Shown: positions 30,190-42,524, counted from the first letter of the stretch. The stretch: 64,000 nucleotides of DNA from Loripinus fragilis (GCA_964019695.1 OZ026527.1:70888593-70952592); one strand, 5' to 3'. Notes: generated by a model from the sequence alone, not told the origin. A program made the numbers and translations.

Positions 30190-30400
30190 TAAAGAACATG
30201 CAATCAATGTTGAATACATTGCATTGGGTCATGGCATTGTTTGGCCTTGAAACCTTATCACTGACCAAAGGACAATTAGAGCAGCTATCTAAGTACCACC
30301 TACAGACTCTTAGAAACATTCAATCTCTCGCGCAACGTACATCTACTTTTGGGTGCGCTCCCATTAGAAGCAGAACTCCATAGAAGGCGATTAAGCTTAT
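30190..30400 (+). pseudogene. LINE ORF2 C-terminal fragment
   Basis: Translated pieces in shifting frames read TLSLTKGQLEQLSKYHLQTL, RNIQSL, then LLLGALPLEAELHRRRLSLS. This is the C-terminal part of a LINE reverse-transcriptase protein, downstream of the RT domain. At least one frameshift is present and the 5' part is missing. It belongs to a different LINE family from the CR1 copies at 33-37 kb. Confidence 0.65.
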
Positions 30401-32947
30401 CCTAGTGTAAGCAATAATCACGCATATATCGCTTGTCGGTATATTTGATATATTCAGTCACATCAAACAAAAAATACTGGTATATTCTCGCCTTTATTCA
30501 TGTAAATCCTTGCCACATAACTAATGATAAGTTTGGAAAAGCTCTTTTCCTGTGCTCCAACCGGCCTCGAAAATCCCAGACAAAAATGGCAACCTGCTGT
30601 CTACGTCATCAATAATCACGCACTTCTCAAAAACCCAGTTTTATGGGAAGCCAGACATGCAATACTTTTAAAAGTATGCTCAAAATAAACTTAAGAGTAT
30701 CTTATAAATTTTACAGGTAATAAATAGTTATCAATACTGCAGAACTAATAATTGATTTGACTCAGCACAACTCTAGGGTGGGACTGCTGTTGTTTATTCA
30801 TTGTTTGTTTTTGGTCCCATTGGCTGTGGGGTCTTATGTTGAATTCTTGGTTTAATGTGTGGTTCTAGGTATCCTTTCTGGTTTAGCAATCTTCTTGCTG
30901 AATGCTAGCTGTAATGTTGATATGATTTGATCTGTTCCCGAATAATTGAGTATTTAAATAACGGGGACTCGACTGAGCCAAAGTATAATGTAAAAATACA
31001 TATTTTCTCTCATTTTCACACAAGAACTAAGGCAGGAATGGCGGTCTATACTTTTTTTACCGCCAAAACTAACCACGTGATAATCATGTGAATTCGAAGC
31101 TGGGATGATAGCAAACGCAGCAGACAAAGTGTCAACGAACTGGGATAAATGAAAAAATGTTTATTTTCCACAAACTTTTGGATATAAGAAAAATATGGCT
31201 TAATAACACTGTGTGGATAAATTGCGCAATAATTTTATTGGCAGAATCGCCATTTTCAATATGATGAAGGCGAGCGAAAATAGAGTGCTAAGAGTCCCCA
31301 AAAAGTTGAGTGTGACGTCAGAAGATTATGTGTAGACAGCGCGAGAGACAGAAAAACAACACTGCGTGATTATTGTGTAGCGTGAAAAAGCATACTCGGA
31401 GGATACTGCCACCAGTGTCATAAATAGTGAAAACCCTACGTTAGGACTGCTGGTAAAGCAACAAAACAAACAAACATTCCAACCAGAATGGTACTAACAT
31501 CCTTAATTGAAAAAAGTAGGCTATATACGCCAGCGCCACGTTGGCCGAGTTGACCCAGGGGGAGTTGAACGAAGGCCAAGTTGACCCGCATTCAACGGAC
31601 TGACTGAGACTGGATCTGTTTGTTTGCTTGGCAGGATTTTAGATAGGCCCAAGGTCGTACTGACTTGCAGCTACATTTAATTTTTACTGCAACCACCATA
31701 CGAGGACAGCTCAGCTAGGACACAAAATCTGACCAGAAAATTTTCACAAAAACTGAACATGCAAAAACATGTCAAAAAAAATTAAAAGATTATTTCTGAA
31801 CAGTTCTCATGCAAAAATGCGAATTCAAAAGCCACCGGCTATATTGAAGAAACGTTCGATGCTGTTAATGTTTTCTCCATACGACATTTCTCTTCGTTAC
31901 GGTTCTATGTCTTACAAAAATCTTCTCCAAGACTGTCTGCTCAAGTTCAGATATCCGCCATAACACAACAAATAACCTCTCGCGAGATTTTGCAAATATA
32001 CTCGGTTACCCTAAATACTCAAATAAACTTATAAACATTTTGTTGGAGAGCACGAGGAGCTGACGTGTAGAGAAGAGCCGAGAGAAAAATATTGGCAAAA
32101 TTGACAAATTAAGCAGAAAACCACTTGAAAAGCGTATATTAGGCTGGCCAAAAACTGTTTTTATTGTGTAGACATCTTTTAGTGATAATTTTAGCGGTCA
32201 ATTCCGAGTCTACGTTGTGGAAAGTGGAAATTTGTGATCTGCGCTGTTGACCACGCCTGCCGCCATCTTGGTTTTTGTTAACAAAATTGAAAAATACCTC
32301 CATGTTTATAGCTCTGACAACTCGTAGACTCTTATAGCCCCTCCTTTTATAAAGTACTTTTATATTCTGCTTTTAGCGGTATATTTTTAACCTCATTATA
32401 GCCTCATTGGACTTGGAAATAGCTGAACATTACGTGAGGTTGTGATTGTAAACCAAAGCCTTAGTAAGTTGTTGAGTGAATAATTGGTAAGAAAATAAAT
32501 CTGAATTGTCAACTCTACTTGGGAGAATATTCTTATGCTTTCGGAGAATGTGCTACTACAGGGAACTTAGCCCGAGAAGAGCAGGAAGAAAAATACACTG
32601 AGTGCTATATATGTAGGTGATGTGTGGAGTTTGGTCATCAACAGATGCCAGGCAGTCTAGATACAATTGATTTTGCATCAGGAAACTACTAGACGGACGG
32701 GTTTTTAAGCAATCCACCTATTATTGTCCTCTCTAGCCCTCCACATATTTTATTTTATTTAACCATTTTTTTTTTATTTAAATTACGAATAGAGATCTAG
32801 GGTCTTTCTTTTAGTTTTAAGATTTTATTTTATTGTCCTGGTCATTTTGACTCCTTCGGATCCAGTATCTGATTTAGTAAATTGCCAATAGAAACAATTT
32901 TAAGATGATTAGTGTTTTAGTGATTTTTTTAAGTTTATTCTTTTAAA
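30401..32947. other. Unassigned stretch, CpG-richer in part
   Basis: No gene recognised. CpG is more frequent at about 31.0-32.3 kb than in the neighbourhood, and a YY1-type motif lies at 32259. The short frame at 31769-31963 has no recognisable features. Confidence 0.4.
32259..32270 (-). promoter_or_regulatory. YY1-type motif, candidate promoter element
   Basis: GCCGCCATCTTG on the plus strand; on the minus strand it reads CAAGATGGCGGC, the YY1 consensus in the orientation usually seen just downstream of animal transcription starts. It is on the same strand as, and 6.4 kb upstream of, the first recognised CCDC177 exon. Whether it is that gene's promoter is inference. Confidence 0.3.
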
Positions 32948-35443
32948 TTTTATTGATAATGATTACCTTGAGGAGTTTAATTCATCCTTATCTCGGATTA
33001 TGTCTAACGGAAATGCACATGTTCTGGTTGGAGGAGATTTTAATTGCGGTGATATAGAGTGGAGTCACATGAAAGTACCTCAAGTGGTACAAAAAGGCAG
33101 TCTCAGCAACAACTTTTGGACTTTATAGGGGAGCACTGTCTTACTCAAGTCGTAGATATATCAATGCGCAATGATAAAACTCTTGACCTGCTCTTTACGA
33201 ATTTCCCATCTCCTGTGAATAGAGTCAAGGGGATGCCCCCGATCGGCAAAGCTGATCATGACATTGTGTATGTAGAATATGACATTAAGGCTAAACAGGC
33301 ATCAAGAAAGAACTATCTCTATAAACGTGCAGATATGGTCGGACTAAAAGACCACATGACCTAATTTAAGGACGCGTACCTTTCTGAAGACCACAATCAC
33401 ATGTCAGTTAATGACATGTGGGTCAAATTCAAAACAGGCTTTGTAGAGGCTGTTGAAAGGTTTATCCCATCAAAAATGAACAAAACAAAATACTCTGTGC
33501 CATGGATTGATTTAACGATCAAACGGCTTGCAAAGAAAAGAAGTAAGCTTTACCTTCGTGCTCGCAAATCCAAGGACCCTGATGTCAAGATTCATTATAA
33601 GCGGTTCAGAGCACATTTACAGAAGGTATTGAGAGATGCCTATTGGAAATACGTTTTCAATATATTTACGTTTGAGAACCACAGCTCAGATCCTGATACT
33701 CCTAAGCCTGAAAAGATAAAAAAGTTTTGGTCATTTGTCAAATCTCTTAAAAAAGACGCGTTTGGGATAGCATCACTCAGAGAAAACGGAATTCTTAAGA
33801 CAGATACAAAGGAAAAAGCCAATATATGTAACCAGCAGTTTCAATCAGCCTTCGCATGTGAAGGCGACTCTGACCCGCCCTCTAAAGGGGCTAGTCCATT
33901 CTCCACCATGGGGACATAACAGTTGACCCGAAAGGGGTCGCCAAACTGTTGGACGGACTAAATGTACATAAAGCACCTGGCCTGGATGGGTTGAATGCCA
34001 GAGTGCTTAAAGAGTGTAGCAATGAGATCTCTCCAATACTGGCACTTATCTTTAATGAGTCCTTAGCTCGGGGCGATGTACCAGATGAGTGGCGACAAGC
34101 TAATGTTTCTCCGGTCTTTAAAAAAAGGTGAAAAATATGATGCTGCTAATTACAGACCGGTGTTGCTCACATGCATCTGCTGCAAAACCCTAGAGCATAT
34201 ATTAGTCAGTAACATCAACAAGCACTTAGCCTTAGATAGCATACTTGCTGACTGTCAGCATGGTTTCCGAAGTCAGAGGTCCTGCGAGACCCAGTTGGTC
34301 CAGTTTGTGCACGATATCATCAGCAACCTGGATGGTGCTGTGAATCGTGGACACAAGCAGACAGATTTGATCATAATGGATTTCACAAAGGCCTTTGATA
34401 AGGTACCACACAGGAGGCTATTACACAAATTGGACTATTATGGGATAAGAGGGTCCACCCACAAGTGGATCAACTCATGGCTCTCTGGGCGCACTCAAAA
34501 AGTAGTATGAGATGGTCAAGCCTCAGATCCAGTCCCAGTGTTATCCGGTGTACTCCAAGGATCAGTCTTAGGACCGATCCTGTTCCTTATTTTTATAAAT
34601 GACCTGCCGGATAACATCAGGTCTTCTGTTCGCCTGTTCGCGGACGACTGTGTCCTGTATAGAAACATACATTCGATTCAAGACTGTTTTATACTGCAGG
34701 AAGACCTCACTAGCTTAGGACAATGGGAAGCCAATTGGCAAATGAAGTTCAATGTGGCCAAATGTCACTCTATGAGAGTGACTTGGCATCAGCATCACAA
34801 ACAGATTCTCTTTGATTACTCCCTTCACAACCAAACTTTGGAAAACGTTCAGTCAGCAAAATACCTTGGTATAACCATCTCTGACAATATGGATTGGGGT
34901 CAACACATTTCAGAAATTTCTTCCAAAGCAACTAAGACACTTTGTTTCCTTCGCTGGAATTTGGCTTTTGCACCTCGGAGTACTAAGGAAGTTGCAAACA
35001 AAACTTTGGTTCGGCCTAAACTAGAGTATGCAGCTCCCATTTGGAGCCCTTACTCAAAACTTCAGATTAATCAGGTAGAAAAAGTTCAGAGGACAGCAGC
35101 CCTTTGGACCTGAAGGAGATGGCATAACACAAGTAGTGTCGGTGAGATGCTTGATGAGCTTGAGTGGCAATCTCTTGAGGCCCGTAGGGATCGGTCATAC
35201 CTGCTTCTCTTTCATAAGATACATTTTGGTGCTGTGTCTATAGAAAAAGACAAGTACCTGACCCCTGCTCGCAGTTTGAAATCTACCAGGTCATCACACA
35301 GTGCCCAATATTGTAGATACCAGACATACAGTGATGCCCTGAAGAACTCTTTTTCCCCCCGGACTATTCCACAGTGGAATAGTCTTTCTCCTTCGGCGGT
35401 CAATTCCCAGACTGCTGAGGAGTTTAGGGCACTCCTCATTTAG
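32948..35443 (+). pseudogene. LINE ORF2 remnant: endonuclease end, RT, C-terminus
   Basis: Endonuclease motif GGDFNCGDIEW lies at about 33029-33062, and a frame shift follows near 33080. Further along are HKAPGLDGLNARVLKE (about 33968), the RT fingers NYRPVLLTCICCK, palm motif LIIMDFTKAFDKVPHRRLL (about 34366) and the catalytic FADDC at 34636-34650. The C-terminal end carries SFSPRTIPQWNSLSPSAVNS. Breaks seen: in-frame stops at 33362, 34508 and 35111, a one-base loss near 33918 and an extra A in the A-run near 34126. The family normally encodes one protein of about 900-1000 residues. Confidence 0.85.
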
Positions 35444-35595
35444 TTAAAAACACAGCCGAAAGATTTTTATTTTTTTTTTGTTTTGTTTTTGTTTTGTTTT
35501 TGTTTTTTCCTCAAAATTCCAAAATCGCACTCCCTGGCGTAATGATCATAATTTGATCGTGCCAGTATTCAAAGAAAGAAAGAAAGAAAGAAAGG
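32948..35595 (+). mobile_element. CR1/Jockey-type LINE, 5'-truncated, decayed
   Basis: Non-LTR retrotransposon with the end of an endonuclease domain, a reverse transcriptase and a C-terminal tail, in plus orientation. It ends in a T-rich UTR, CGCACTCCCTGGCG and an (AAAG)n tail at 35577-35595. It begins within the endonuclease, so at least half of the usual 5' part is missing. The coding part is interrupted by stops and frame breaks, so it is inactive. Confidence 0.88.
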
Positions 35596-35599
35596 CGAC

Positions 35600-36212
35600 G
35601 GGAAAGAGCTGGGAATGGTAATTAGTCCTGTGGCGAGACGGCTTTCCTGAAGCCGTTCACTGTCTCTGCGTGCACAACACAATCATCATCATCATCATCT
35701 TCAGTAATTGCCTCCCTCAGTACTTGAGTATTCTCGCAATGTGGTGGAGGATACCCACGCGCCACGGATAAAAGAGGTATGTACAGTAGTTAAAATGGTT
35801 AAAACCGGTTAAAAACAAGGCGTGGCGTTTAGAGGGTATGGGTGGCCAGCTGGTTCTGGAAGGCCTCCAGCGTTGTCTGGCTAACTGCAGTCTGAGGGAG
35901 TTGGTTCCACAAGATGACGGTTCTTGGGAAGAAGCTCTGTTGGTAAGTTGTGTTTCATGTCCGGATCTGGAAGAAGCCAGAGTCATGGCCTCTAGTCATA
36001 CTAGTTGATGGAGTAAGGTATGGCTCTACTGGGATATCAACTAGGCGGTGTACAATACTGTACATCATGCTGAGCCTGGCAAGATCCCTACTCTTCCGCA
36101 GAGTGTCCCAGCCAAGGGTTGATATCATCTCTGTGACACTGCTGGTGCGTCGGTAGTCATTTGACACAAATCATGCTGCCCTTCGCTGGACCATCTCAAT
36201 CTTGCTTGGTGA
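35600..36212 (-). mobile_element. Minus-strand LINE 3' fragment between two CR1 copies
   Basis: The minus strand reads KIEMVQRRAA, stop, FVSNDYRRTSSVTEMISTLG then WDTLRKSRDLARLSMMYSIV and, in the same frame after another stop, QQSFFPRTVILWNQLPQTAV. This is the C-terminal tail of an L2/CR1-like LINE distinct from its neighbours. It ends in a (ATG)n run at 35682-35699 and a short UTR. Confidence 0.75.
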
Positions 36213-37610
36213 CAAACAAATGCATCCCCGGTCTTTACCAAAGGAGAAAAATATGATGCAGCGAACTACACAGTTTTGCTAATCTGCATCTGCTGCAAAA
36301 CCGTAGAGCATATATCGGTGATCAACATCAAAAAGCATTTAGCCTTAGATAGCATGCTTGCTGACTGTCAGCATGGGTTCCGAAGTCGGAGGTCTTGCAA
36401 AACCCAGTTGGTGCAGTTTGTGCACGATTTCATCAGAAACCTGGATGGTGCGCTGAATCGTAGTCACAAGCAGACAGATTTGATCATAATGGATTTCGCA
36501 AAGGCCTTCGACAAGGACCAACACAGAAGGCTTTTACATAAACTCAAGTATTATGGGATAATAGGGTCCGCCCATAAGTGGATCAGCTCCTGGCGCTCTG
36601 GGTGCAGTCAACAAGTAGTCTTATATGGGCAAGTCGCAGATCCAGTTTCTGTTTTATCTTGTGTACCCCAGGAGTCGGTCTTATGACCAATTCTCTTTTT
36701 AGTCTTCATAAATGTATTATCAGATAATATCAAGTCTTCAATTTGCCTGTTTGCGGACGATTATGTTCATTATAGGAACATATATTCTTATTTTGCAGAA
36801 ACATCTTGACAGCATTGGGCTATGGGAGGCTGATTGGCAAATGAAGCTTTAGGTTGCCAAATGCCACTCTATGAGAGTAACTCGGCATTATTCACACAAA
36901 AAAAATCCTTCCCGACTGCACACTACAACAGCAAACCTTGGAAAATTTTCAGTCCGCAAAATATCTTGGCATGATAATCACATAAAACATATATTGGGGT
37001 CAACAATCTCTGATATTTCGTCCAAAGCAACTACATGTAAGACTTTAGGTTTCCTACGCAGGAATTTGGCTTTCGCACCTAAGAGTACTAAGGAGGTTGC
37101 ATACAAAACTCTGGAACGCCCTAAACTACAGTATGCAGCACCTATTTGGAGACCACATTTTAAAATTCAGATTCATAAGGTGGAGAAAGTACAGAGGACG
37201 GCAGCCCGCTGGACCTGCAGGAGGTGGCACAACACTAGTAGTGTTGGTGAGATGCTCGATGAGCTGCAATGGCCAACTCTGGAGACCCAGAGGGATTAGT
37301 CCTCTCTGCTTTTCTTCAACAAGATTCATTGTGGAACAGTGTCTCTTGATAAAGACAAGTACTTGACCCCATCTCAGAGAACAAGATCTACCAAGTCATC
37401 ACCCAACTCACAGTATTGCAGGCCCCAGACTTATAGTGATACCCTGAAGTTATCCTTTTTCCCATGGCTCCATCTGTGGTCGCAGCATAGACCACAGAGG
37501 AGTTGAGCGCACTCATTTAAATGACTTTCATTTTTTTAAAATATACTCACCTCTGATAATGATCAGATTCTGATCGACAGAATATTGAAAAAAAAAGAAA
37601 TAAATAAATG
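36213..37610 (+). mobile_element. Second CR1/Jockey-type LINE copy, shorter and more decayed
   Basis: Plus-strand copy of the same family as 32948-35595, starting just before the RT fingers. Recognisable pieces include CICCKTVEHISVINIKKHLA, LIIMDFAKAFDK and AARWTCRRWHNTSSVGEML. The catalytic region near 36750 reads FADDY-like but the frame is broken. It ends in an A-rich run with AAATAAAT at 37590-37615. Numerous stops and indels make it inactive. Confidence 0.82.
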
Positions 37611-37615
37611 AATAA

Positions 37616-37908
37616 ATATATCATATTGCTACCCCACCCAATGATTATCAACTGTGGCGCAATGAAGGAGTTAAAATGGTCCAAACAGTTGCAAACACAC
37701 ATTTTTGTTGTTGATATATAAAGAAAATGGAAGAAGTCATCGATTTATATCAAAACTGTAGGGTCATTCAATATTTGTACATTGTTTTGGGGGTTATTGG
37801 TGCATTCGGTAAGGCATATTTTATTGATTTTTTTCTTTAAAAATGCAAAATCAAAAGCAGTAACTCATGTTTGGTGGCTAATTTTAGACCATTTAAGTTA
37901 ACAGGCGT
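37616..37908. other. Between LINE fragments, nothing recognised
   Basis: AT-rich, with no signature that I can name. Confidence 0.4.
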
Positions 37909-38055
37909 ATGCTATCTAAGCCTACATGTTTGTTGATGTTGCTTACTAGAATATGCTCTAGGGATTTGCAGCAAATACATGTGAGAGACACTGGTCTGTA
38001 GTTAGCAGTATCGTATTTTTCACCTTTTTTAAAGACCGGATAAACATTTTCTTGA
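37909..38055 (-). pseudogene. CR1-type RT fragment, minus strand
   Basis: The minus strand reads VFKKGEKYDTANYRPVSLTC then ICCKSLEHILVSNINKHVGL and DSI, homologous to 34110-34240 of the plus-strand LINE. Both ends are lost. Sequence right of 38020 only weakly continues the match in another frame. Confidence 0.75.
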
Positions 38056-38880
38056 CACTACCGACACCAATAGCGAGAACTCTTGCATGACTAAACACAA
38101 TTTGCCTTAGTTCAATATTTGTTACCGTATTTACTTGAAACTTACCAAGATATCATTTGCAATATAGAGTTCTAAAGTGTATCAGCAGATGCGAGGGCAG
38201 ACACCAATTTAAATTAGGTTCATTCTTTCCTAGAAAAACATATGTTGTTGATATTAAGAAGTGTCTCACTGATATGGTTCTTTTACGTTTTTTCGTACAA
38301 AATATACTTAAAGCCATTAAAAACGCAACTGATACAAATATTATTTTTCCTATACAAAGCAATGTAATTCCCTTTGTCTGTGTATTTACAAGCTTTTCTA
38401 ACGTACAAGAACGTTTTAGCAAAACTTGAGCTTGTTTACGCACATCTGCTAAAAATTTGGTGAAAAATGCCAAATTCATCAAAAAAATTCTTAACCTTCT
38501 TTCATCTTTAAATTCTACTCAATTTCAGTGTAGATGAACGTTGTTTCACCCAAACAACAAAAATACGGAGTACAAGACAAAATTCTGTTTACCTAAGGGG
38601 CCAAAAAATAATTTTCTAAAGTTCAGTTTTTCGCATATTTTCGCTAAATTTGAGAAATGACTAAAACTTCAACAACATTGAATTATTTTGTAATTGGCAT
38701 ACATAAGTTGTTTAGTATTTACCTATGGTTATGATTTATCACGATATCAACCATCGAAAATCTCGCATTTTCGTCAACTTCTGGTTTTCATGCTCAAACT
38801 TTGGTGGTCATTTTAAAGGTCAAGCTTCAAGACACATTTTTCAAGTTGTGTGTGTTTAAAACATAGAGCATTATTGACTT
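38056..38880. other. No gene recognised
   Basis: The two overlapping frames at 38153-38482 (opposite strands) look like chance open frames and have no domain features. Confidence 0.4.
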
Positions 38881-38889
38881 TTCAGAAAA

Positions 38890-39015
38890 ATAGCAAGTGA
38901 GTATGATCAGGAAATACCACAATCACAAACGGCAGACAACCCCATGGCATTGCGAGGAGGGGCCACTCAACCATCAAGAGACACCAGGAAGACGAATTAA
39001 GCAAAGCAAAAAGAA
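38890..39015. repeat. Dispersed repeat O, copy 1
   Basis: Shares GAGTATGATCAGGAAATACC, ACAATCACAAAC and CACCAGGAAGACG with the inverted copy at 45035-45155 and a shorter scrap at 56885-56925. Confidence 0.6.
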
Positions 39016-40120
39016 AGTTTGAAACATAAACAGCCAGGCAATATTTAAGATCTGATGTCCTGATTTAGCCTTTTTGTTTAAAGTATCGGGGTTGTGTCCC
39101 TTTATCGCAACATGCACACCCTCTTATCTGGACTGCTTTATCACTACCAAAATGATATTGCCTTGATATCGCGACTATAGTTTTGTGCTTTTCATTTAAT
39201 ACGAATGCTAAACGAGCTTTAAATCTAGGGTAGGTTATATTGTAAAAGTTGTGTTTTACTGCCGTTAAGTATATAAGGAAAGCAATTCAGACATTTTGAA
39301 TTATTAGCAAAAAAAACTTTTGACGTCACTAAATGTTAAGTTCAACCGATTTATAATGTATTAAACCTGATCCTGTTAATATTTTGTCCTTAAAATGTTG
39401 CCTGCTTTCACATCTGTTGCATATAGTATATCTAAATGCACACTTCAGACTTGATCATATGGAACTCTGGTCAGGCTGTTCCCAAATGACCATAAAGGAG
39501 CAGTCTGATATTGGCCCGTAATGTTTGCACTTAGGCAAAGTTCATACAAAAACATAAGGGATCACAATACAAACAAAATCACATAAATGCACATCGCGTA
39601 AAGATGAAATTGCAACATTAAAGCCCAAAACGGCAAAGCAATGCATATTCTGTCTATTTAATTAGTTGTATATCCAGGGTTAAAAGTTGTAGACATGTTA
39701 GGATGGCTATTTATCCTAATCATAATTTCCACGTTGCTGTCTTAACCTAAGTAATTAAAGACTATAAGATAAGCATCCTTCCTCCAGCAATTAATACTTG
39801 TCCTGCTAAATCAGTGGTAAGGAGAAAATGTAAAACAAAGGTTTAATGACCATCTCATTGAAAGGATGATTGTCAAGCTTGGAAATCAAAAGCACAAACT
39901 CCAAAAGGCTGGGCTGTACACACTGCCAATCGCACTTTAATACCAGGCTGCTAAGCTATACGCTATGTCTCCTATCAGGGTGTATAATTAAAGCAAATCA
40001 GTACTAGATGAATTCATGTTGAAACCGACCATAAACTCTGTTTTGTTTTATACATATTTCAAAGCACTGAATTTAAACGATATCAAGATTATTTGTTGTT
40101 TGGAAAAAAATTGGAGTACT
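39016..40120. other. No gene recognised; one family-B hairpin scrap
   Basis: A degenerate family-B core lies near 39430-39530 (GGAGCAGTCTGATATTGGCC). Otherwise nothing identifiable. Confidence 0.4.
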
Positions 40121-40165
40121 TGATTGTATCGATTTCAGATCTTTGCACTGTTACTTACTTTGTAT
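40121..40165 (+). repeat. Short dispersed repeat P, copy 2
   Basis: TTGTATCGATTTCAGATCTT then GTTACTTACTTTGTATC, about 0.3 kb upstream of the candidate exon at 40447. Confidence 0.55.
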
Positions 40166-40446
40166 CAAAACATAGCAATTATCATTTCAACTTAATGTGT
40201 TAATGATCGCAAGTGCCAGTTCAATACAGACAGCCTGGATCACAAGCACCTGTGCAATTGACTGTCAAGTGCCCCTTCATATGATGTAAATAGGTCGCAT
40301 GACAAGTCGTTACATATTATTCCAGCTAGCACTTTTTCATGAACTTTTTTCACGAATAAAAATGATATGTAGTTGTAGAAGGTATAACAATAAGAAGAAC
40401 GTACAAACTTTATTGTTATACAATATTTCATTCCAACTTTATACAG

Positions 40447-40625
40447 TGACTTCATTGGAACGAAGCGTAAATGGACTGATCAGTGTCATTCTTTTTAAGA
40501 CAACGATCACGAATATCACTTTTAATATTACCAATTTACAGGATAATTATCTGGGTACTTACGTGAGTATGAGTAAATTCGCGACATATGCAAATGGCTG
40601 CTGTGTTGACATATTTATGTACCCT
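40447..40625 (+). CDS. Candidate exon, weakly Ig-like
   Basis: A good acceptor (a pyrimidine-rich stretch then TTATACAG) opens a frame reading TSLERSVNGLISVILFKTTI then TNITFNITNLQDNYLGTYVS. The NLxxxxxGTY pattern resembles the E-F strand region of an Ig V-type domain, but the usual cysteine after the tyrosine is missing. Several N-glycosylation sequons fit an extracellular protein. Possible donors are GTGTAT at 40626 or the stronger GTGAGT at 40563. No partner exons could be joined, so this may be a solitary exon, a pseudogene or chance. Confidence 0.28.
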
Positions 40626-40739
40626 GTGTATTTTTTAGAGCAAGTGACTGATCCTCCAATGTACAACATCGCAAGTGCCGTAACTTGCCGTTCACTCGCA
40701 ATTGTCCGGTCATTTCCGCTCCCTGGGGATGTTATATAG

Positions 40740-41600
40740 CCCTAGTTTCGTATTTCATTCCAACTTCTAGTTCTAAGCTCTCACCATACAAGTCATATTG
40801 GAAGAAAATGGTTCCCATGTCTTAATTCTAATCTCTAATATGTTTACCCCTGAACCAGAACATTTTAAAATTCGCCCACTCCCAAATCCGAAACTGTCTC
40901 CTTATGACCTATTAGTTCCTGGTAGCTGGTTCCCAGCTATTGGCTACTTGTTGCTGATTCATTTCTATAACTGCACCTTCCCAGCCCAATCGGATGTTTT
41001 GATGTTCACACAAGAACCATTTTGTCCTTGACTTACAAAGGGCAAAGGTTGATCATAATGGTCAGATTTCAGCAGCTAATCCTTCGGTTGGGGTGCAAAC
41101 GAGCATATATCGAATCGGAAAGTGGCCGGGCTAAACCATTCAAGTAATATGTACATATAACACGAAAATGGGATCAAGAACCACTAGATTGATTCAGTCT
41201 TAGAAACAAGTAACCCGAAAGTCGAACTAAGAGTGTCCATAAAACATTACAGTAACAGACTTCAGCTAGTAGGATATTGCCTTCTAGGCATGTCTCTGTA
41301 TGTAGTAGAACTATTTGACTACTCTTTTCATATATAGTGTCTTACGCCGTGAGTATTAATTATTTGGATATAAATCAATCCAAATCGAACGACACAGAAC
41401 GCGTGCCCATTATTGGCTTACATTGAGTTCAATTTCAAAATGAAATAGACGCCAAATATTACCCGACACTTGAGCTCGTCTCGAAGTTAATAATCGAGAA
41501 GTACATTCTGAATAAATGAGTTATATTAACCACTCAGCCAAGAAGATTGTTCTAGGAAATGCGTAAGGATCGTTGATCAGAAAGGATAAATTGTAATTTA
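40740..41600. other. No gene recognised
   Basis: A plus-strand frame at 40798-41031 has no domain features and no clear splice connection to 40447. Confidence 0.35.
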
Positions 41601-41604
41601 ACCA

Positions 41605-41837
41605 TTAAAGCGCCAAGAAAAAATGCATCTGAAAAATGACGTCTGCTGAAGTCGTCTGCTGCAAATAATTGCCTAACATTACTGGAGAATTTAAGTATAG
41701 AAGCAAACAGGGTGGACCCAGATCAGACTGCTCCTATAGGAGCAGTCTGATCTGGGTCTACACTGTTTGTCATAGAGGCTTCTTTAACATTTCAGCAGAC
41801 GAGAAGCAGACGACTATTGTTGTGATTGGCGCTTTAA
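41605..41837. mobile_element. TTAA-flanked MITE family B, copy 2
   Basis: Starts TTAAAGCGCCAAG and ends TTGGCGCTTTAA, perfect inverses over 12 bp. The interior is collinear with 20822-21057 (AAATAATTGCCTAACATTAC; CAGACTGCTCCTATAGGAGC). Confidence 0.8.
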
Positions 41838-42029
41838 GGGTTAAAATTAATGCTTTCAGTTTGTTGTTTCGCTTGTTAACTTGATGAAATTAATGTATCC
41901 CAGAATGGAGACAAGACATTTTCTTGCTACAACTGAAATTAACTTCGTAAACTTAGATCGCAGAGTTGTGTATCGGGGTTGCGAATAGGTGAGCAGGTAT
42001 CAAGCATCGGGTACAAGTTGGCATGCGTT

Positions 42030-42457
42030 CTGATACCAAACTGGTAAATGTATGCGTCGATTTGCTGGCATTTACGCGTATTGCTGGTACTTCATAGACC
42101 GGAAGTGGTAGATACTGGTGTTAATATTATAAGGAAAAACATGCCGTATGCCTAAAGGACTGTAGAAATAGATCATTTTAAGTATTTGGCATGCACAAGG
42201 CGATTTATGTAAGCATTTAGGAATAGATTCGAGTACCGATCTGGATGATCGGTACTCGAATCTATTCCTAAATGCTTAAATAAATCGCCATGCACATACT
42301 GAATACTTAAAAATGATTGAGGTCTATAGTCCTTTAGGCATACGGCATGTTTTTCTATATAATATTAACACCAATATATGCCACTTCCGGTCTATGAAGT
42401 ACCGGCAATACGCGTAAATACCAGCAAATCGACGTATACATTACCAGTGTGGTACAG
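42030..42457. repeat. 430-bp near-perfect palindrome
   Basis: The arms run from CTGATACCAAACTGG (42030) to CCAGTGTGGTACAG (42457), with a spacer of only about 5 bp at 42241-42246. Paired landmarks include GCATTTAGGAATAGATTCGA with its inverse, ATGCCGTATGCCTAAAGGAC with its inverse, and CGATTTGCTGGCATTTACGC with its inverse. The arms differ at scattered positions and a few indels. Confidence 0.9.
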
Positions 42458-42524
42458 TTCGACGAATTTTCAACTCGTCGTACGTGGTCTTTAATGGATA
42501 CTAGCATGTACGTTCAGTGAAGAA

